A DNA stretch of 64,000 nucleotides from Pedobacter steynii. GTDB taxonomy: Bacteria; Bacteroidota; Bacteroidia; Sphingobacteriales; Sphingobacteriaceae. Below are positions 46,361 to 53,885 of the stretch, one piece after another (the first letter of the stretch is position 1; every line of letters starts with the position of its first letter). The position numbers and the translations under genes were made by a program. The stretch lies in contig NZ_FNGY01000001.1 of NCBI RefSeq assembly GCF_900103665.1, positions 372,001 through 436,000 of the forward strand, read 5' to 3'. The notes under the pieces are model-generated. The model saw only the letters and a program-made list of their open reading frames with translations, was not told the origin of the DNA and ran no database searches.

Positions 46361-47293
46361 ATGTCGCAATCTTATGCTATCGGAATTGATGTTGGCGGAT
46401 CTTCGCTAAAATGCGGAGTAGTAAGCCAGGACGGTAAAATTTTATATTCTACGATCGTATCATTAAAAAACGCAAAAACTGAAAGCGCAATTATTGAGCT
46501 CATTGCAGAAACGATACAAGGCTGTGCAAAGCGGATTAAACGTCCTATTCTTGGCGTTGGGATAGGGTTTCCAGGGATTATTGATGACAATAAAGTTATT
46601 GCAGGTGCCGATAATTTGCCTGGATTTAAACAATTGGGGTTGAGTGAAATTTTGCAGGACCTAACAGATTACACTATCGTAATGGAGAATGATGCCAATT
46701 TAATGGGCCTTGGAGAGATGATCTATGGCGCTGCCAAAAATTGTAGTGATGTGGTTTTTCTAACAGTGGGTACAGGGATTGGAGGGGCAGTTATGATTGA
46801 TCATAAACTTTATGCCGGATATAGAAACAGGGGAACAGAATTAGGTCATATTGTAATACAGCACAATGGTTTGGATTGTGCATGTGGCGGAAAGGGATGT
46901 TTAGAAGCCTATGCATCAATTCCTGCATTACTTAGTTATTATCAGTTTATTCATCCTGGTTTATCTGAAGTAGAAGAGGTAGACGGTAAATATATCATAG
47001 AAAAATATCTCGAGGGAGAAGCATATGCTGTTAAGGCTATGGGCTTACATTTCGATTATATGGCAACAGGAATTATTAGCTTCATTAACATATTCAGTCC
47101 ACAAAAAATCGTTATTGGGGGTGGTATCAGCGAAGCGGGTTCTTTTTATACCAGAGAAATAGCAAAAAGGATAAAATCACCGGTGGTTCCGGTTTCATCA
47201 ACTGATGCGCTTGTGGTTTCGGCCAAACTGGGCAATAAAGCTGGTTTATTGGGCTGTGCGGCAAATGTTTTTGAAAAAATCAAAGCATTTTAA
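46361..47293 (+). CDS. ROK family sugar kinase
   Basis: A 310-residue cytosolic protein. ATG 46361 (MSQSYAIGIDVGGSS) is chosen because the ATP-binding phosphate-1 motif of ROK kinases lies at the extreme N-terminus; upstream in-frame ATGs at 46202 and 46337 add unconserved sequence overlapping the regulatory region. Visible are GIDVGGSSLKCG, the ENDANLMGLGE segment with the catalytic Asp, TVGTGIGGAV, ELGH, and the zinc motif CACGGKGCLEAY. There is no N-terminal HTH, so it is a kinase. It likely phosphorylates GlcNAc, GlcN or glucose released from the glycosaminoglycan. One bp before the transporter gene. Confidence 0.88.
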   Translation: MSQSYAIGIDVGGSSLKCGVVSQDGKILYSTIVSLKNAKTESAIIELIAETIQGCAKRIKRPILGVGIGFPGIIDDNKVIAGADNLPGFKQLGLSEILQDLTDYTIVMENDANLMGLGEMIYGAAKNCSDVVFLTVGTGIGGAVMIDHKLYAGYRNRGTELGHIVIQHNGLDCACGGKGCLEAYASIPALLSYYQFIHPGLSEVEEVDGKYIIEKYLEGEAYAVKAMGLHFDYMATGIISFINIFSPQKIVIGGGISEAGSFYTREIAKRIKSPVVPVSSTDALVVSAKLGNKAGLLGCAANVFEKIKAF

Positions 47294-47294
47294 A

Positions 47295-48539
47295 ATGAAA
47301 CGGAATAACTTTCTCGTTGGGATGATATTGCTGATCTGGTTTGTGATCTCTTTCGTGACCAATATCCTTGGACCATTAATGCCAATTATCATACAAACCT
47401 ACAAACTTAGTTTAACCATGGCCGCATTTTTACCCTTTTCGTTCTTTTTGGCCTATGGTATTATGTCTATCCCAGCGGGAATTCTGATTGAAAGAATAGG
47501 GGAAAAGAAGTCGATTTTAATCGCATTCTCTTTAAATCTGGCAGGTTCATTGGCCTTTGCATTGCAACCAACTTATGTTATGGCTTTGGGCTCCTTATTT
47601 ACTATTGGTATTGGCATGGCAATGTTGCAGGTGATTATCAACCCCTTGATGCGTATCGCCGGAGGTGAAGAAAACTTTGCCTTTTATTCGGTTATGGCAC
47701 AGCTGGTTTTTGGTCTGGCCTCATTTATCAGCCCCTTTGTTTTTACTGGATTGTTAAAAGCGCTCGGACCTGATCAGCACAGCTTGCTTTCGTCTGCATT
47801 TGATCATCTGATTCAGAACGGGTTGAGCTGGACAATAATGTACTGGCTATTTAGTGTTATTTTTATATTGATGCTGTTGGTGATCGCAATGGTAAAAATG
47901 CCTGTTGTAAATTTACGGGATGATGAAAAAGCAGGTACGGCTACTACCTACCTGGATCTGCTAAAAAGAAGAGAGGTATGGTTGTTTTTTCTAGGTATTG
48001 TCGCTTATGTAGGTACTGAGCAATCTATAGCCAATTGGATGTCTCAGTTCTTAAGTGCCTACCATCATCTCGATCCAGGTGTGGAAGGAGCAAGTGCGGT
48101 GGCCTGGTTTTGGGGATTAATGACTTTGGGCTGTTTACTTGGGTTGGGTATTTTAAAACTTTGGGATTCAAAAAGTGTGTTGAAGGTTGCGTGTATGCTT
48201 GCTATAATTGCAATTTCCTATGCCTTATTCGGAAGTAAGAATGTAGCATTATGGGCATTCCCTATTGCTGGTTTTACCATTTCAGTCCTATTTTCCATTG
48301 TTTTTTCTTTGGCTTTAAATTCTATCCCTAAAAATCATGGGTCGTTTTCAGGTATCTTATGTTCTGGCATTTTTGGAGGAGCATTAGTACCCCTGATTAT
48401 TGGCTCTTTAGGCGATTGGTTTGGACTACGTTATGCGATGTTATTTTTATACGTCACATTGGGCTATATTCTTTTTTTAGGGTATTATGCCAAACCAATT
48501 GTAAGTAATAAAACCGTTGATCTCAGGAATTTTTTTTAA
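47295..48539 (+). CDS. MFS sugar transporter (FHS/FucP-like)
   Basis: A 414-residue inner-membrane protein with about 12 hydrophobic segments. ATG 47295 (MKRNNFLVGMILLIWFV) is chosen because it follows the ROK stop by one base; the open frame upstream overlaps the ROK gene. The segment GIGMAMLQVIINPLMRIAGGEENFAFYSVMAQLVFGLASFISPFVF resembles the LQ...NP....G signature of the fucose/glucose/GlcNAc symporter group. Together with the kinase it would bring liberated amino sugar into the cytosol and trap it. The substrate is inferred from context. Confidence 0.8.
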   Translation: MKRNNFLVGMILLIWFVISFVTNILGPLMPIIIQTYKLSLTMAAFLPFSFFLAYGIMSIPAGILIERIGEKKSILIAFSLNLAGSLAFALQPTYVMALGSLFTIGIGMAMLQVIINPLMRIAGGEENFAFYSVMAQLVFGLASFISPFVFTGLLKALGPDQHSLLSSAFDHLIQNGLSWTIMYWLFSVIFILMLLVIAMVKMPVVNLRDDEKAGTATTYLDLLKRREVWLFFLGIVAYVGTEQSIANWMSQFLSAYHHLDPGVEGASAVAWFWGLMTLGCLLGLGILKLWDSKSVLKVACMLAIIAISYALFGSKNVALWAFPIAGFTISVLFSIVFSLALNSIPKNHGSFSGILCSGIFGGALVPLIIGSLGDWFGLRYAMLFLYVTLGYILFLGYYAKPIVSNKTVDLRNFF

Positions 48540-48602
48540 TATCAAGGTCAGTTACTCCGCACCAGTCTTATGTAAATTTTATTTAATACCTGATAAAAAC
48601 AA

Positions 48603-48634
48603 AAAAGCCTGAAATCTTACGATTCCAGGCTTTT
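48603..48634. terminator. Terminator hairpin after the MFS gene, tRNA-flank type
   Basis: AAAAGCCTG and CAGGCTTTT enclose inner AATC-TTAC-GATT. It is nearly identical to the hairpins next to the tRNA-Ser genes at 21916 and 52237, and the preceding CCTGATAAAAAC is shared with 52222-52234. It can terminate the MFS transcript on the plus strand. Confidence 0.7.
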
Positions 48635-48639
48635 CAAAA

Positions 48640-48682
48640 GGTGTTGATACCTTGGCGGAGAGTGGTGGAATTGTACCCCGGG
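48640..48682 (-). pseudogene. 3'-end fragment of tRNA-Ser (att-like remnant)
   Basis: On the plus strand, GGTGTTGATACCTTGGCGGAGAGTGG is followed by diverged sequence. It covers the flank, CCA, discriminator and acceptor 3' strand of tRNA-Ser, with a mutated T arm (GAATTGTACCCC instead of GATTCGAACCC). The tRNA then stops. Together with the shared terminator it duplicates the right end of the segment closing at 52379. The rest of the 48540-48883 gap has no gene except the repeat at 48729. Confidence 0.65.
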
Positions 48683-48728
48683 TTAAAATCTCGCTTTAAT
48701 ATGGTGTCTGGATGGTTTGTGATTGGTG

Positions 48729-48747
48729 ACTCACCGAATCACTCACC
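48729..48747. repeat. 19-bp direct repeat, left copy
   Basis: ACTCACCGAATCACTCACC is identical to 52173-52191 and followed in both places by a near-match (NATCTT). The two copies lie just inside the tRNA-Ser fragment and the tRNA-Ser gene that border this accessory segment. Confidence 0.6.
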
Positions 48748-48883
48748 TATCTTGTTTCTCTTTTGTAGCTGCAAATGCTATGTCACTAATTTAGATATTG
48801 AATTCTTATTCATGCTATGAATTTGGGTTGATTACGGCCTTAAGTACTGACGAAAAGCGCAGGCCCTTAGATGTTTTTATATC

Positions 48884-49879
48884 TTAATTTTTAATGTTAA
48901 TTAAGTTAACCACCACCTTTACCATCATCTCTTTTTCATCCGACTTACTTTCTGCGATCATTAGAGTTAATGCCACTAATGCATTATCGGCGATTCGCTT
49001 AGAACTATCTGTTCTATAAAGAATATTGTTTTTGTCTAAGAACCAAACAAAAAGATAGGCAGCTATTCGTTTATTTCCATCTGAAAAGGAGTGGTTTTTA
49101 ACAACAAAGTACAATAGATTAGCCGCTTTTTCTTCAACACTCGGGTACAAGTCTATACCAGCAAATGTTTGATATATTGTGGAAATTGAGCTTTTAAAAG
49201 ATTCATCTTTTTCATTTCCAAATAATGAACTGCCTCCGAACTTATCTTTGAGATCATGTATTGCTTGTTTTGCTTCGTTATAGTTTATAACAAATAGTTC
49301 TAGAGCTGTTGTTCCTTCAATGGCTAACTGCTGATGGTCATATTTGTCAAGAATATCCAGCGCATATGCATAATCAGTTACTACTCTCAATAATCCGGTG
49401 GCTTCGTCGGAGTTTAGTGGCCTGTTTTCTAATATATTACTTAATAATCCTACAGTGTTCTTCAAGGATTTTAATTGGTCGTTCTGTTCTCTTAATCGTG
49501 TCTCGTTTAAAGAGTAGCCTTTCACTAAATATTCCTTCAGAATTTTATTCGCCCAAATGCGAAATTGGGTGCCTAGTTTTGAATTTATTCTATAACCAAC
49601 TGAAATGATAAGATCCAAATTGTAGTGAATTACCTCTCTTTTTATAGTTCTTGAGCCTTCTGTTTGAACTTGTGCAAATTTTGCACAGGTTGATATCTCC
49701 TCTAATTCTCCAGCTTTATATATATTTCTGATGTGTTTCGCTAATGAGGTTCTGTCTGTTTTGAAAAGTTCAGCAAGTTGATGTTGGTTTAGCCAAATAC
49801 TATCATTTTCCAGTTTAACTTCAATAGAAGTATTTCCGTCTTTAGTTTGATAAATAGTAATTTGATCTTTAGTTGCCAT
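48884..49879 (-). CDS. RhuM-Fic fusion protein
   Basis: A 331-residue protein. Residues 1-125 form the RhuM (virulence protein) domain: IWLNQHQLAELFKTDRTSLAKHIRNIYKAGEL, an HTH-like segment, and VIHYNLDLIISVGYRINSKLGTQFRIWANKILKEYLVKGY. Residues about 180-331 are a Fic/DOC domain whose core is HSFSDGNKRIAAYLF, with the catalytic His, Asp, Gly, Asn and Arg present (Ser for the usual Pro). Fic enzymes transfer AMP or other groups onto proteins; this fusion is common in mobile islands and may be a stand-alone toxin-like or defence protein. No antitoxin gene is evident. Confidence 0.85.
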   Translation of the reverse strand: MATKDQITIYQTKDGNTSIEVKLENDSIWLNQHQLAELFKTDRTSLAKHIRNIYKAGELEEISTCAKFAQVQTEGSRTIKREVIHYNLDLIISVGYRINSKLGTQFRIWANKILKEYLVKGYSLNETRLREQNDQLKSLKNTVGLLSNILENRPLNSDEATGLLRVVTDYAYALDILDKYDHQQLAIEGTTALELFVINYNEAKQAIHDLKDKFGGSSLFGNEKDESFKSSISTIYQTFAGIDLYPSVEEKAANLLYFVVKNHSFSDGNKRIAAYLFVWFLDKNNILYRTDSSKRIADNALVALTLMIAESKSDEKEMMVKVVVNLINIKN

Positions 49880-49958
49880 AATCTGGATGGAATAGGTACG
49901 AACCTATATAAAAAGTATGAATAAAACACAGATCAAGGATTAAAAAATTTTACAGTCT

Positions 49959-50231
49959 ATGGAGGTGATGGATGATGTCATTGTTGCAAATACCCCACAT
50001 TATTTGCTGGTTATTGACCAGGATAATGGCAAGCTTTTAAAGCAGAAGCATTTTGCAGACCGGGAAACGATTGGGCAAATCAAATATTATAATGGATTTT
50101 ACTATTACCTCTGTTCGGATAACAATTTATATAAGATTGATCAGGATTTGAAAGACGAAACTGTGGTGGCAAAGAATATCAAATATCAAACCGAAAGAGC
50201 CATTGATGATACTTATATAGAGTTGTATTGA
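49959..50231 (+). CDS. Hypothetical protein, possibly a beta-propeller remnant
   Basis: A 90-residue ORF from ATG 49959, with further in-frame ATG codons at 49968 and 49971. The text VIVANTPHYLLVIDQDNGKLLKQKHF...YYLCSDNNLYKIDQDLK reads like one and a half blades of a PQQ-type propeller (repeated ...V.D..NGKLL...), suggesting the tail of a formerly larger protein. No signal peptide. It is divergent from the RhuM-Fic gene. Whether it is expressed is uncertain. Confidence 0.4.
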   Translation: MEVMDDVIVANTPHYLLVIDQDNGKLLKQKHFADRETIGQIKYYNGFYYYLCSDNNLYKIDQDLKDETVVAKNIKYQTERAIDDTYIELY

Positions 50232-50399
50232 GGTTAACAACTATTTCTTTGTTTAAAGATGTAGGAGGTTAAGCAGGCAGAGACAACTGTTTTTGTCACT
50301 GCCTGTTTTAAGATGAAAGGTGAGGTAATACTTATTTACAGTGCTATATTAATATTTTACATCAAAATTCGTCGAGCCGGCGGGATTCTATCGCCATTC

Positions 50400-50876
50400 T
50401 TAATTAAATTTGAATACAGCCAAAATGATAATTGTAAGAAATATTGTTACTTGTAATGTGTAAAATAATTTGATTTTTAAGTTGACCGCTCTTACTTTAC
50501 TTTTTAAATCGGGGCCGCCTGCTCTAATTAAATTTTTTAATTTCGATTGCTGCCTTCCGCCGAAAAAGGATCCGTTAAGAATAAGGGCAACTATTAAACC
50601 CATTTTAACTTGAAACCATATTTGTTCACCAAAGGCCCCTTGAGTGACTAAAAATAAACCAGTTCCTGAAGCAATTAACAAGATTCCCCCAGCAATTAGA
50701 AGGACCGACAACTTTGACATTATTTCAAGAAGGGCAAGTGATTTCTCTTTTTCAAACTCAAATTTCTTAGAAAAATTATTAAAAATAATAAAGTCCACTG
50801 CGGTATGTCCAACCATCAATATCAACCCTGATAAATGCAGAATTAAACATATTTGTAATATTAGCAATGCATTCAT
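50400..50876 (-). CDS. Four-helix integral membrane protein
   Basis: A 158-residue protein with four hydrophobic segments (residues about 3-27, 53-80, 88-105, 135-156) and no soluble domain. The pattern resembles small DUF2269/DUF2214-type membrane proteins, but I cannot assign the family firmly. Its ATG overlaps the stop of the DUF4267 gene by 4 bp, so the two are translationally coupled and probably work together in the membrane. Function unknown. Confidence 0.65.
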   Translation of the reverse strand: MNALLILQICLILHLSGLILMVGHTAVDFIIFNNFSKKFEFEKEKSLALLEIMSKLSVLLIAGGILLIASGTGLFLVTQGAFGEQIWFQVKMGLIVALILNGSFFGGRQQSKLKNLIRAGGPDLKSKVRAVNLKIKLFYTLQVTIFLTIIILAVFKFN

Positions 50877-51301
50877 GACTGTAGCGAGGTTGAATGTTTA
50901 TCGTTGAACAGCAAAAAGCTGGTTCCCATCATGTATAAAGCCGTTAACCCGTGCAGAAGCAAGTGCTGCAAATCCGATGGCCCGTTTGTTTCGAGTATGA
51001 TCAAACAATCTGTAACCGGGATAATAATGGAGGCAGTGAAAACCAATGCAGCGGCTTTTCTCATTTTAAAAAACAAAGGTAGCAGAAGTACTATACCGGA
51101 AAATATATCACGGATACCTTTTATTCTTCCATATGGAAGATCATCAGGATTAGTCATAGGAATACCATATCCGGCCGCGTTAGATGATGGGCTAATGATA
51201 AATGCAGCTCCGATAAAGATAATGCCCAGTGCAATTGGTAGGACCATCCAAAAGGATACAGAACGAATATCCCATTGTTGTGTTTCATGTGTTGTTTTCA
51301 T
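50873..51301 (-). CDS. DUF4267-like membrane protein
   Basis: A 142-residue membrane protein. ATG 51301 is chosen; a longer frame from 51334 would read through the TTA repeat and add a run of seven Asn. Four hydrophobic segments are separated by the conserved-looking GYGIPMTNPDDLPYGRIKGIRDI loop, a hallmark of DUF4267. Function unknown. It is upstream of, and overlaps, the 50400 gene, and lies next to a Crp-like regulator gene on the same strand. Confidence 0.75.
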   Translation of the reverse strand: MKTTHETQQWDIRSVSFWMVLPIALGIIFIGAAFIISPSSNAAGYGIPMTNPDDLPYGRIKGIRDIFSGIVLLLPLFFKMRKAAALVFTASIIIPVTDCLIILETNGPSDLQHLLLHGLTALYMMGTSFLLFNDKHSTSLQS

Positions 51302-51320
51302 ATTATTATTATTATTATTG
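51301..51320. repeat. ATT trinucleotide repeat touching the DUF4267 start codon
   Basis: Six tandem ATT units (AAT on the coding strand) run straight into the DUF4267 ATG. Slippage by whole units would change the spacing between any upstream signal and the start codon without shifting a frame. Confidence 0.7.
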
Positions 51321-51375
51321 TTTTTACAACACAAAATTCAGCAACAGAAAACTTCTATTCATTCACCCAGGTTAA

Positions 51376-51951
51376 TTAATGATTTCGCGAGATACGTTTA
51401 CGGATACGACTTAGTGACTGCGGTTTAATACCGACATACGAAGCAATATAATACTGGGGGATACGCTGTGCCACATCAGAATAGTTACTAACAAATTTAT
51501 TATACCGTACTTCGGGCAGGTCGGTGTACAAAGAAATGATCTGGTTGGCCGCGCTCACAAATACTTGTTCTATTGCCAAACGTCCGAACCGTTCGCCTGT
51601 AGTTACCTCTTTATAGAATTGCTGGATATCGGTGTGACTGATCATCCATATTGTGCTGTCCTCTATTGCCCGAATATTAAGGTTCGAAGGAGTTTGGGTC
51701 AGAAAGCTCATGTTATCGCATACAAACTCATTTTCTTTATTGAAATAGGTGGTTTTCTCCTCTCCATCCTGGTTAATATAATACCTGACAAGGCCGGTTT
51801 CAATAAAAATGACGTGACGACAAATGTTGCCTTCTTCGAGCAAATACTCACCCTTTTTTAGTTCTTTCTTATGAAATAGAGTGCGAATTATTATTTCGTC
51901 GTTAGAAGAAAGCTGCACATAACTTTTAATCTTTTTTATCAACAAGTCCAT
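51376..51951 (-). CDS. Crp/Fnr-family cyclic-nucleotide-binding regulator
   Basis: A 191-residue protein; ATG 51951 (MDLLIKKIKSYVQLS) is preferred over 51969. Residues about 10-115 form a cNMP-binding jelly roll (LKKGEYLLEEGNICRHVIFIETGLVRYYINQDGEEKTTYFNKENEFVCD). The C-terminal part (VAQRIPQYYIASYVGIKPQSLSRIRKRI) is a helix-turn-helix of the type seen in Bacteroidota Crp-like regulators that lack a full HTH_Crp motif. The canonical cAMP-binding Arg is not evident, so the ligand is unknown. It may control the two membrane proteins 42 bp downstream. Confidence 0.85.
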   Translation of the reverse strand: MDLLIKKIKSYVQLSSNDEIIIRTLFHKKELKKGEYLLEEGNICRHVIFIETGLVRYYINQDGEEKTTYFNKENEFVCDNMSFLTQTPSNLNIRAIEDSTIWMISHTDIQQFYKEVTTGERFGRLAIEQVFVSAANQIISLYTDLPEVRYNKFVSNYSDVAQRIPQYYIASYVGIKPQSLSRIRKRISRNH

Positions 51952-52172
51952 AGCCCTAAAATTAAGCAAAAATCACAATTTTGGCGAATGGGATAATTTG
52001 CTGCTCTGAAGAGTTTCGTCGCTTACTAACATTGATTACCTAGTACAACAGTAACTTTTATCTCATTAAAGCTGGCTAAGTTATTAAATTCTCTGACCTT
52101 GCTGTCTATTCAAATGTAGCAGCTCCAATGTGACGCTCATATTTTATTAGTTTCATATTATTTCTCCAATTT

Positions 52173-52191
52173 ACTCACCGAATCACTCACC
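52173..52191. repeat. 19-bp direct repeat, right copy
   Basis: Identical to 48729-48747. From here on, CACCAATCTTAT ... CCTGATAAAAAC also parallels 48561-48601 (CACCAGTCTTAT ... CCTGATAAAAAC), so the whole approach to the tRNA is duplicated. No gene is seen in 51952-52236. Confidence 0.6.
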
Positions 52192-52236
52192 AATCTTATA
52201 TGAATTTAGGAGAATTTTGATGCCTGATAAAAACAA

Positions 52237-52269
52237 AAAAGCCTGCTATCTTACGATTTGCAGGCTTTT
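52237..52269 (-). terminator. Terminator of tRNA-Ser(UGA)
   Basis: AAAAGCCTGC and GCAGGCTTTT form a 10-bp stem around an inner ATC-TTAC-GAT hairpin. On the minus strand it is followed by TTTTTTGTTTTT, 20 bp past the tRNA 3' end. Confidence 0.75.
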
Positions 52270-52289
52270 TCTTGGTTTTGATACCATAG

Positions 52290-52379
52290 TGGCGGAGAGT
52301 GGGGGATTCGAACCCGCGGACCCTTTGACAAGTCAACAGTTTTCAAGACTGCCGCAATCGACCACTCTGCCAACTCTCC
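52290..52379 (-). tRNA. tRNA-Ser(UGA)
   Basis: A 90-nt class II tRNA with encoded CCA. The acceptor GGAGAGT pairs fully with ACTCTCC, followed by discriminator G. The D arm, anticodon stem-loop GCAGT-CTTGAAA-ACTGT (anticodon UGA), a long variable arm with a TTGAC/GTCAA stem, and the T loop TTCGAAT are present. One C-C mismatch is seen in the T stem (50:64). It is the better of the two copies in the window and is presumably the functional gene. It lies 97 bp downstream of the YihY gene on the same strand. Confidence 0.92.
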
Positions 52380-52476
52380 GCGACAAAAGTACAAATACCG
52401 CTTGATTCTGCAAATTATGAATCAGATAATTTAACGAAAACTTGATAAGCCCTTAAAGATGAGTTAGAAAAATTTT

Positions 52477-53466
52477 TTATCTTTCTGAATTACCCGTGTC
52501 AGAAGGCGTTTTTTTGAACATATTGAAGTTCGGCCTGATGATTTTCACACTTCTTTTCGATAAATCTACGCTCGCATTGAGCTCAAATCCGACCAATAAG
52601 ATCAAAGAATTGAGATAAAGCCAGATCATCAGGACAATTAAAGTACTGATCGAACCATATACTTTATTGTAGGAACTGAAATTGTTGATGTAAAAAGAGA
52701 AGCCCCAGATTGTTAAAAATGCGAGAATGGTTGCCAGACAGGAGCCTGCGCTAAAGAATTTCCATTTCTTCGCATGTGCCGGTCCGTATTTGTATAGAAT
52801 GGAAATCGTCACAAAATAAAGAATTCCCAGGAGCGACCATCGGGTCAGCTGAATCACGTAGGCAATAAAGTTTCCTTTAATGTTCAACTCTCCATCTATA
52901 TAATTTAAAGCCACTTCTCCAATCGTCATGGCAACGATACATATGATCACTGATAGGGCAATGGCTACCGTTAGTAATATCGCTATTAAGCGTTGTTTTA
53001 CCCAGGTCCTGGTTTCTATGATCAGGGACGACTTATTAAAAGCCATCATGAGGCTATGTACGCCATTTGTGGCGAAGAATAAGGACAGGAAGAAACCAAA
53101 GGATAACAATCCGCGGTTAGGCTTGTTGACGATCTCATTTAAAGTCGTTTCAAAGGCTCTGTAAGCATCGGCTGGCAGGATGAGCACAATGAAGTCCATC
53201 AGCTGCTTCTGGAAGCCTATACGTCTTGGGATAAATGGAATTAAGGTAAAGAGAAAGATGATGGCAGGAAATAGTGCCAACATGAAGTTATAAGCAAGGG
53301 AAGAAGCCTTATTGACTAAAGAATCCTTCCCAATCTCTTTGAAAAAAAAAGAAGCAACAGTATAAAGCGGTAGCGGGCTGAAACCAGGAAGTACACATAC
53401 TTTGGTCCAGGCGATAAACAAAGCATAAATCCTGACTTTTAATAATTGCCTATGTACCCACTCCAT
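52477..53466 (-). CDS. YihY/BrkB-family inner-membrane protein
   Basis: A 329-residue membrane protein with about six hydrophobic segments. Typical YihY motifs: KASSLAYNFMLALFPAIIFLFTLIPF, a GLLSFGFFLSLFFATNGVHSLMMAFN segment, and WKFFSAGSCLATILAFLTIWGFSFYINNFSSYNKVYGSISTLIVLMIWLYLNSLILLVGFELNA. Once annotated as RNase BN, it is now regarded as a membrane protein of uncertain function. Last gene of the four-gene minus-strand operon, 9 bp after the thioesterase. Confidence 0.88.
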   Translation of the reverse strand: MEWVHRQLLKVRIYALFIAWTKVCVLPGFSPLPLYTVASFFFKEIGKDSLVNKASSLAYNFMLALFPAIIFLFTLIPFIPRRIGFQKQLMDFIVLILPADAYRAFETTLNEIVNKPNRGLLSFGFFLSLFFATNGVHSLMMAFNKSSLIIETRTWVKQRLIAILLTVAIALSVIICIVAMTIGEVALNYIDGELNIKGNFIAYVIQLTRWSLLGILYFVTISILYKYGPAHAKKWKFFSAGSCLATILAFLTIWGFSFYINNFSSYNKVYGSISTLIVLMIWLYLNSLILLVGFELNASVDLSKRSVKIIRPNFNMFKKTPSDTGNSER

Positions 53467-53475
53467 CTATCAAAT

Positions 53476-53883
53476 TTAATTAAAAAATCCTTTTAACTTT
53501 TCCATGAAATTTTCAGGAGGAGTGCAAGGTTTATTTTTCGCCATATCTACAAATACCAGGGTTGTTTTTCCGATGTTGATCAGTTCCCCGGCTTCATTGA
53601 ACAATTCATATACAAAATGTATACGCACTCCCGGAAGGTCATGGATCGTCGTTTTAATGGTGATCTCCTGATCATACAATGCCGGTTTGATGTACTTACA
53701 ATTTAGCTCTAAAACAGGCATCATCACTCCGCTGCTTTCCATACCGGCATAATCCATCCCCAGGCTTCGAAGCATTTCTACCCTTGCCACCTCGTAATAC
53801 TCCGCGTAATTGCCATAATATACGTATCCCATCTGGTCCGTTTCTCCGTAACGTACCCTAACTTTAGTGCTATGTGTATACAT
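53476..53883 (-). CDS. YbgC-like hotdog acyl-CoA thioesterase
   Basis: A 135-residue single hotdog domain. VRYGETDQMGYVYYGNYAEYYEVARVEMLRSLG carries the catalytic Asp16 and the conserved helix of the 4-hydroxybenzoyl-CoA thioesterase/YbgC family. It hydrolyses an acyl-CoA or acyl-ACP in the cytosol; the chain length is not predictable. Two bp after mltG and 9 bp before the YihY gene, so co-transcribed with envelope genes. Confidence 0.9.
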   Translation of the reverse strand: MYTHSTKVRVRYGETDQMGYVYYGNYAEYYEVARVEMLRSLGMDYAGMESSGVMMPVLELNCKYIKPALYDQEITIKTTIHDLPGVRIHFVYELFNEAGELINIGKTTLVFVDMAKNKPCTPPENFMEKLKGFFN

Positions 53884-53885
53884 CC

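Noticed and set aside
52217..52405. 62-residue ORF on the plus strand
   Set aside because: It runs through the terminator and antisense to tRNA-Ser(UGA); the reading frame is a by-product of the RNA gene.
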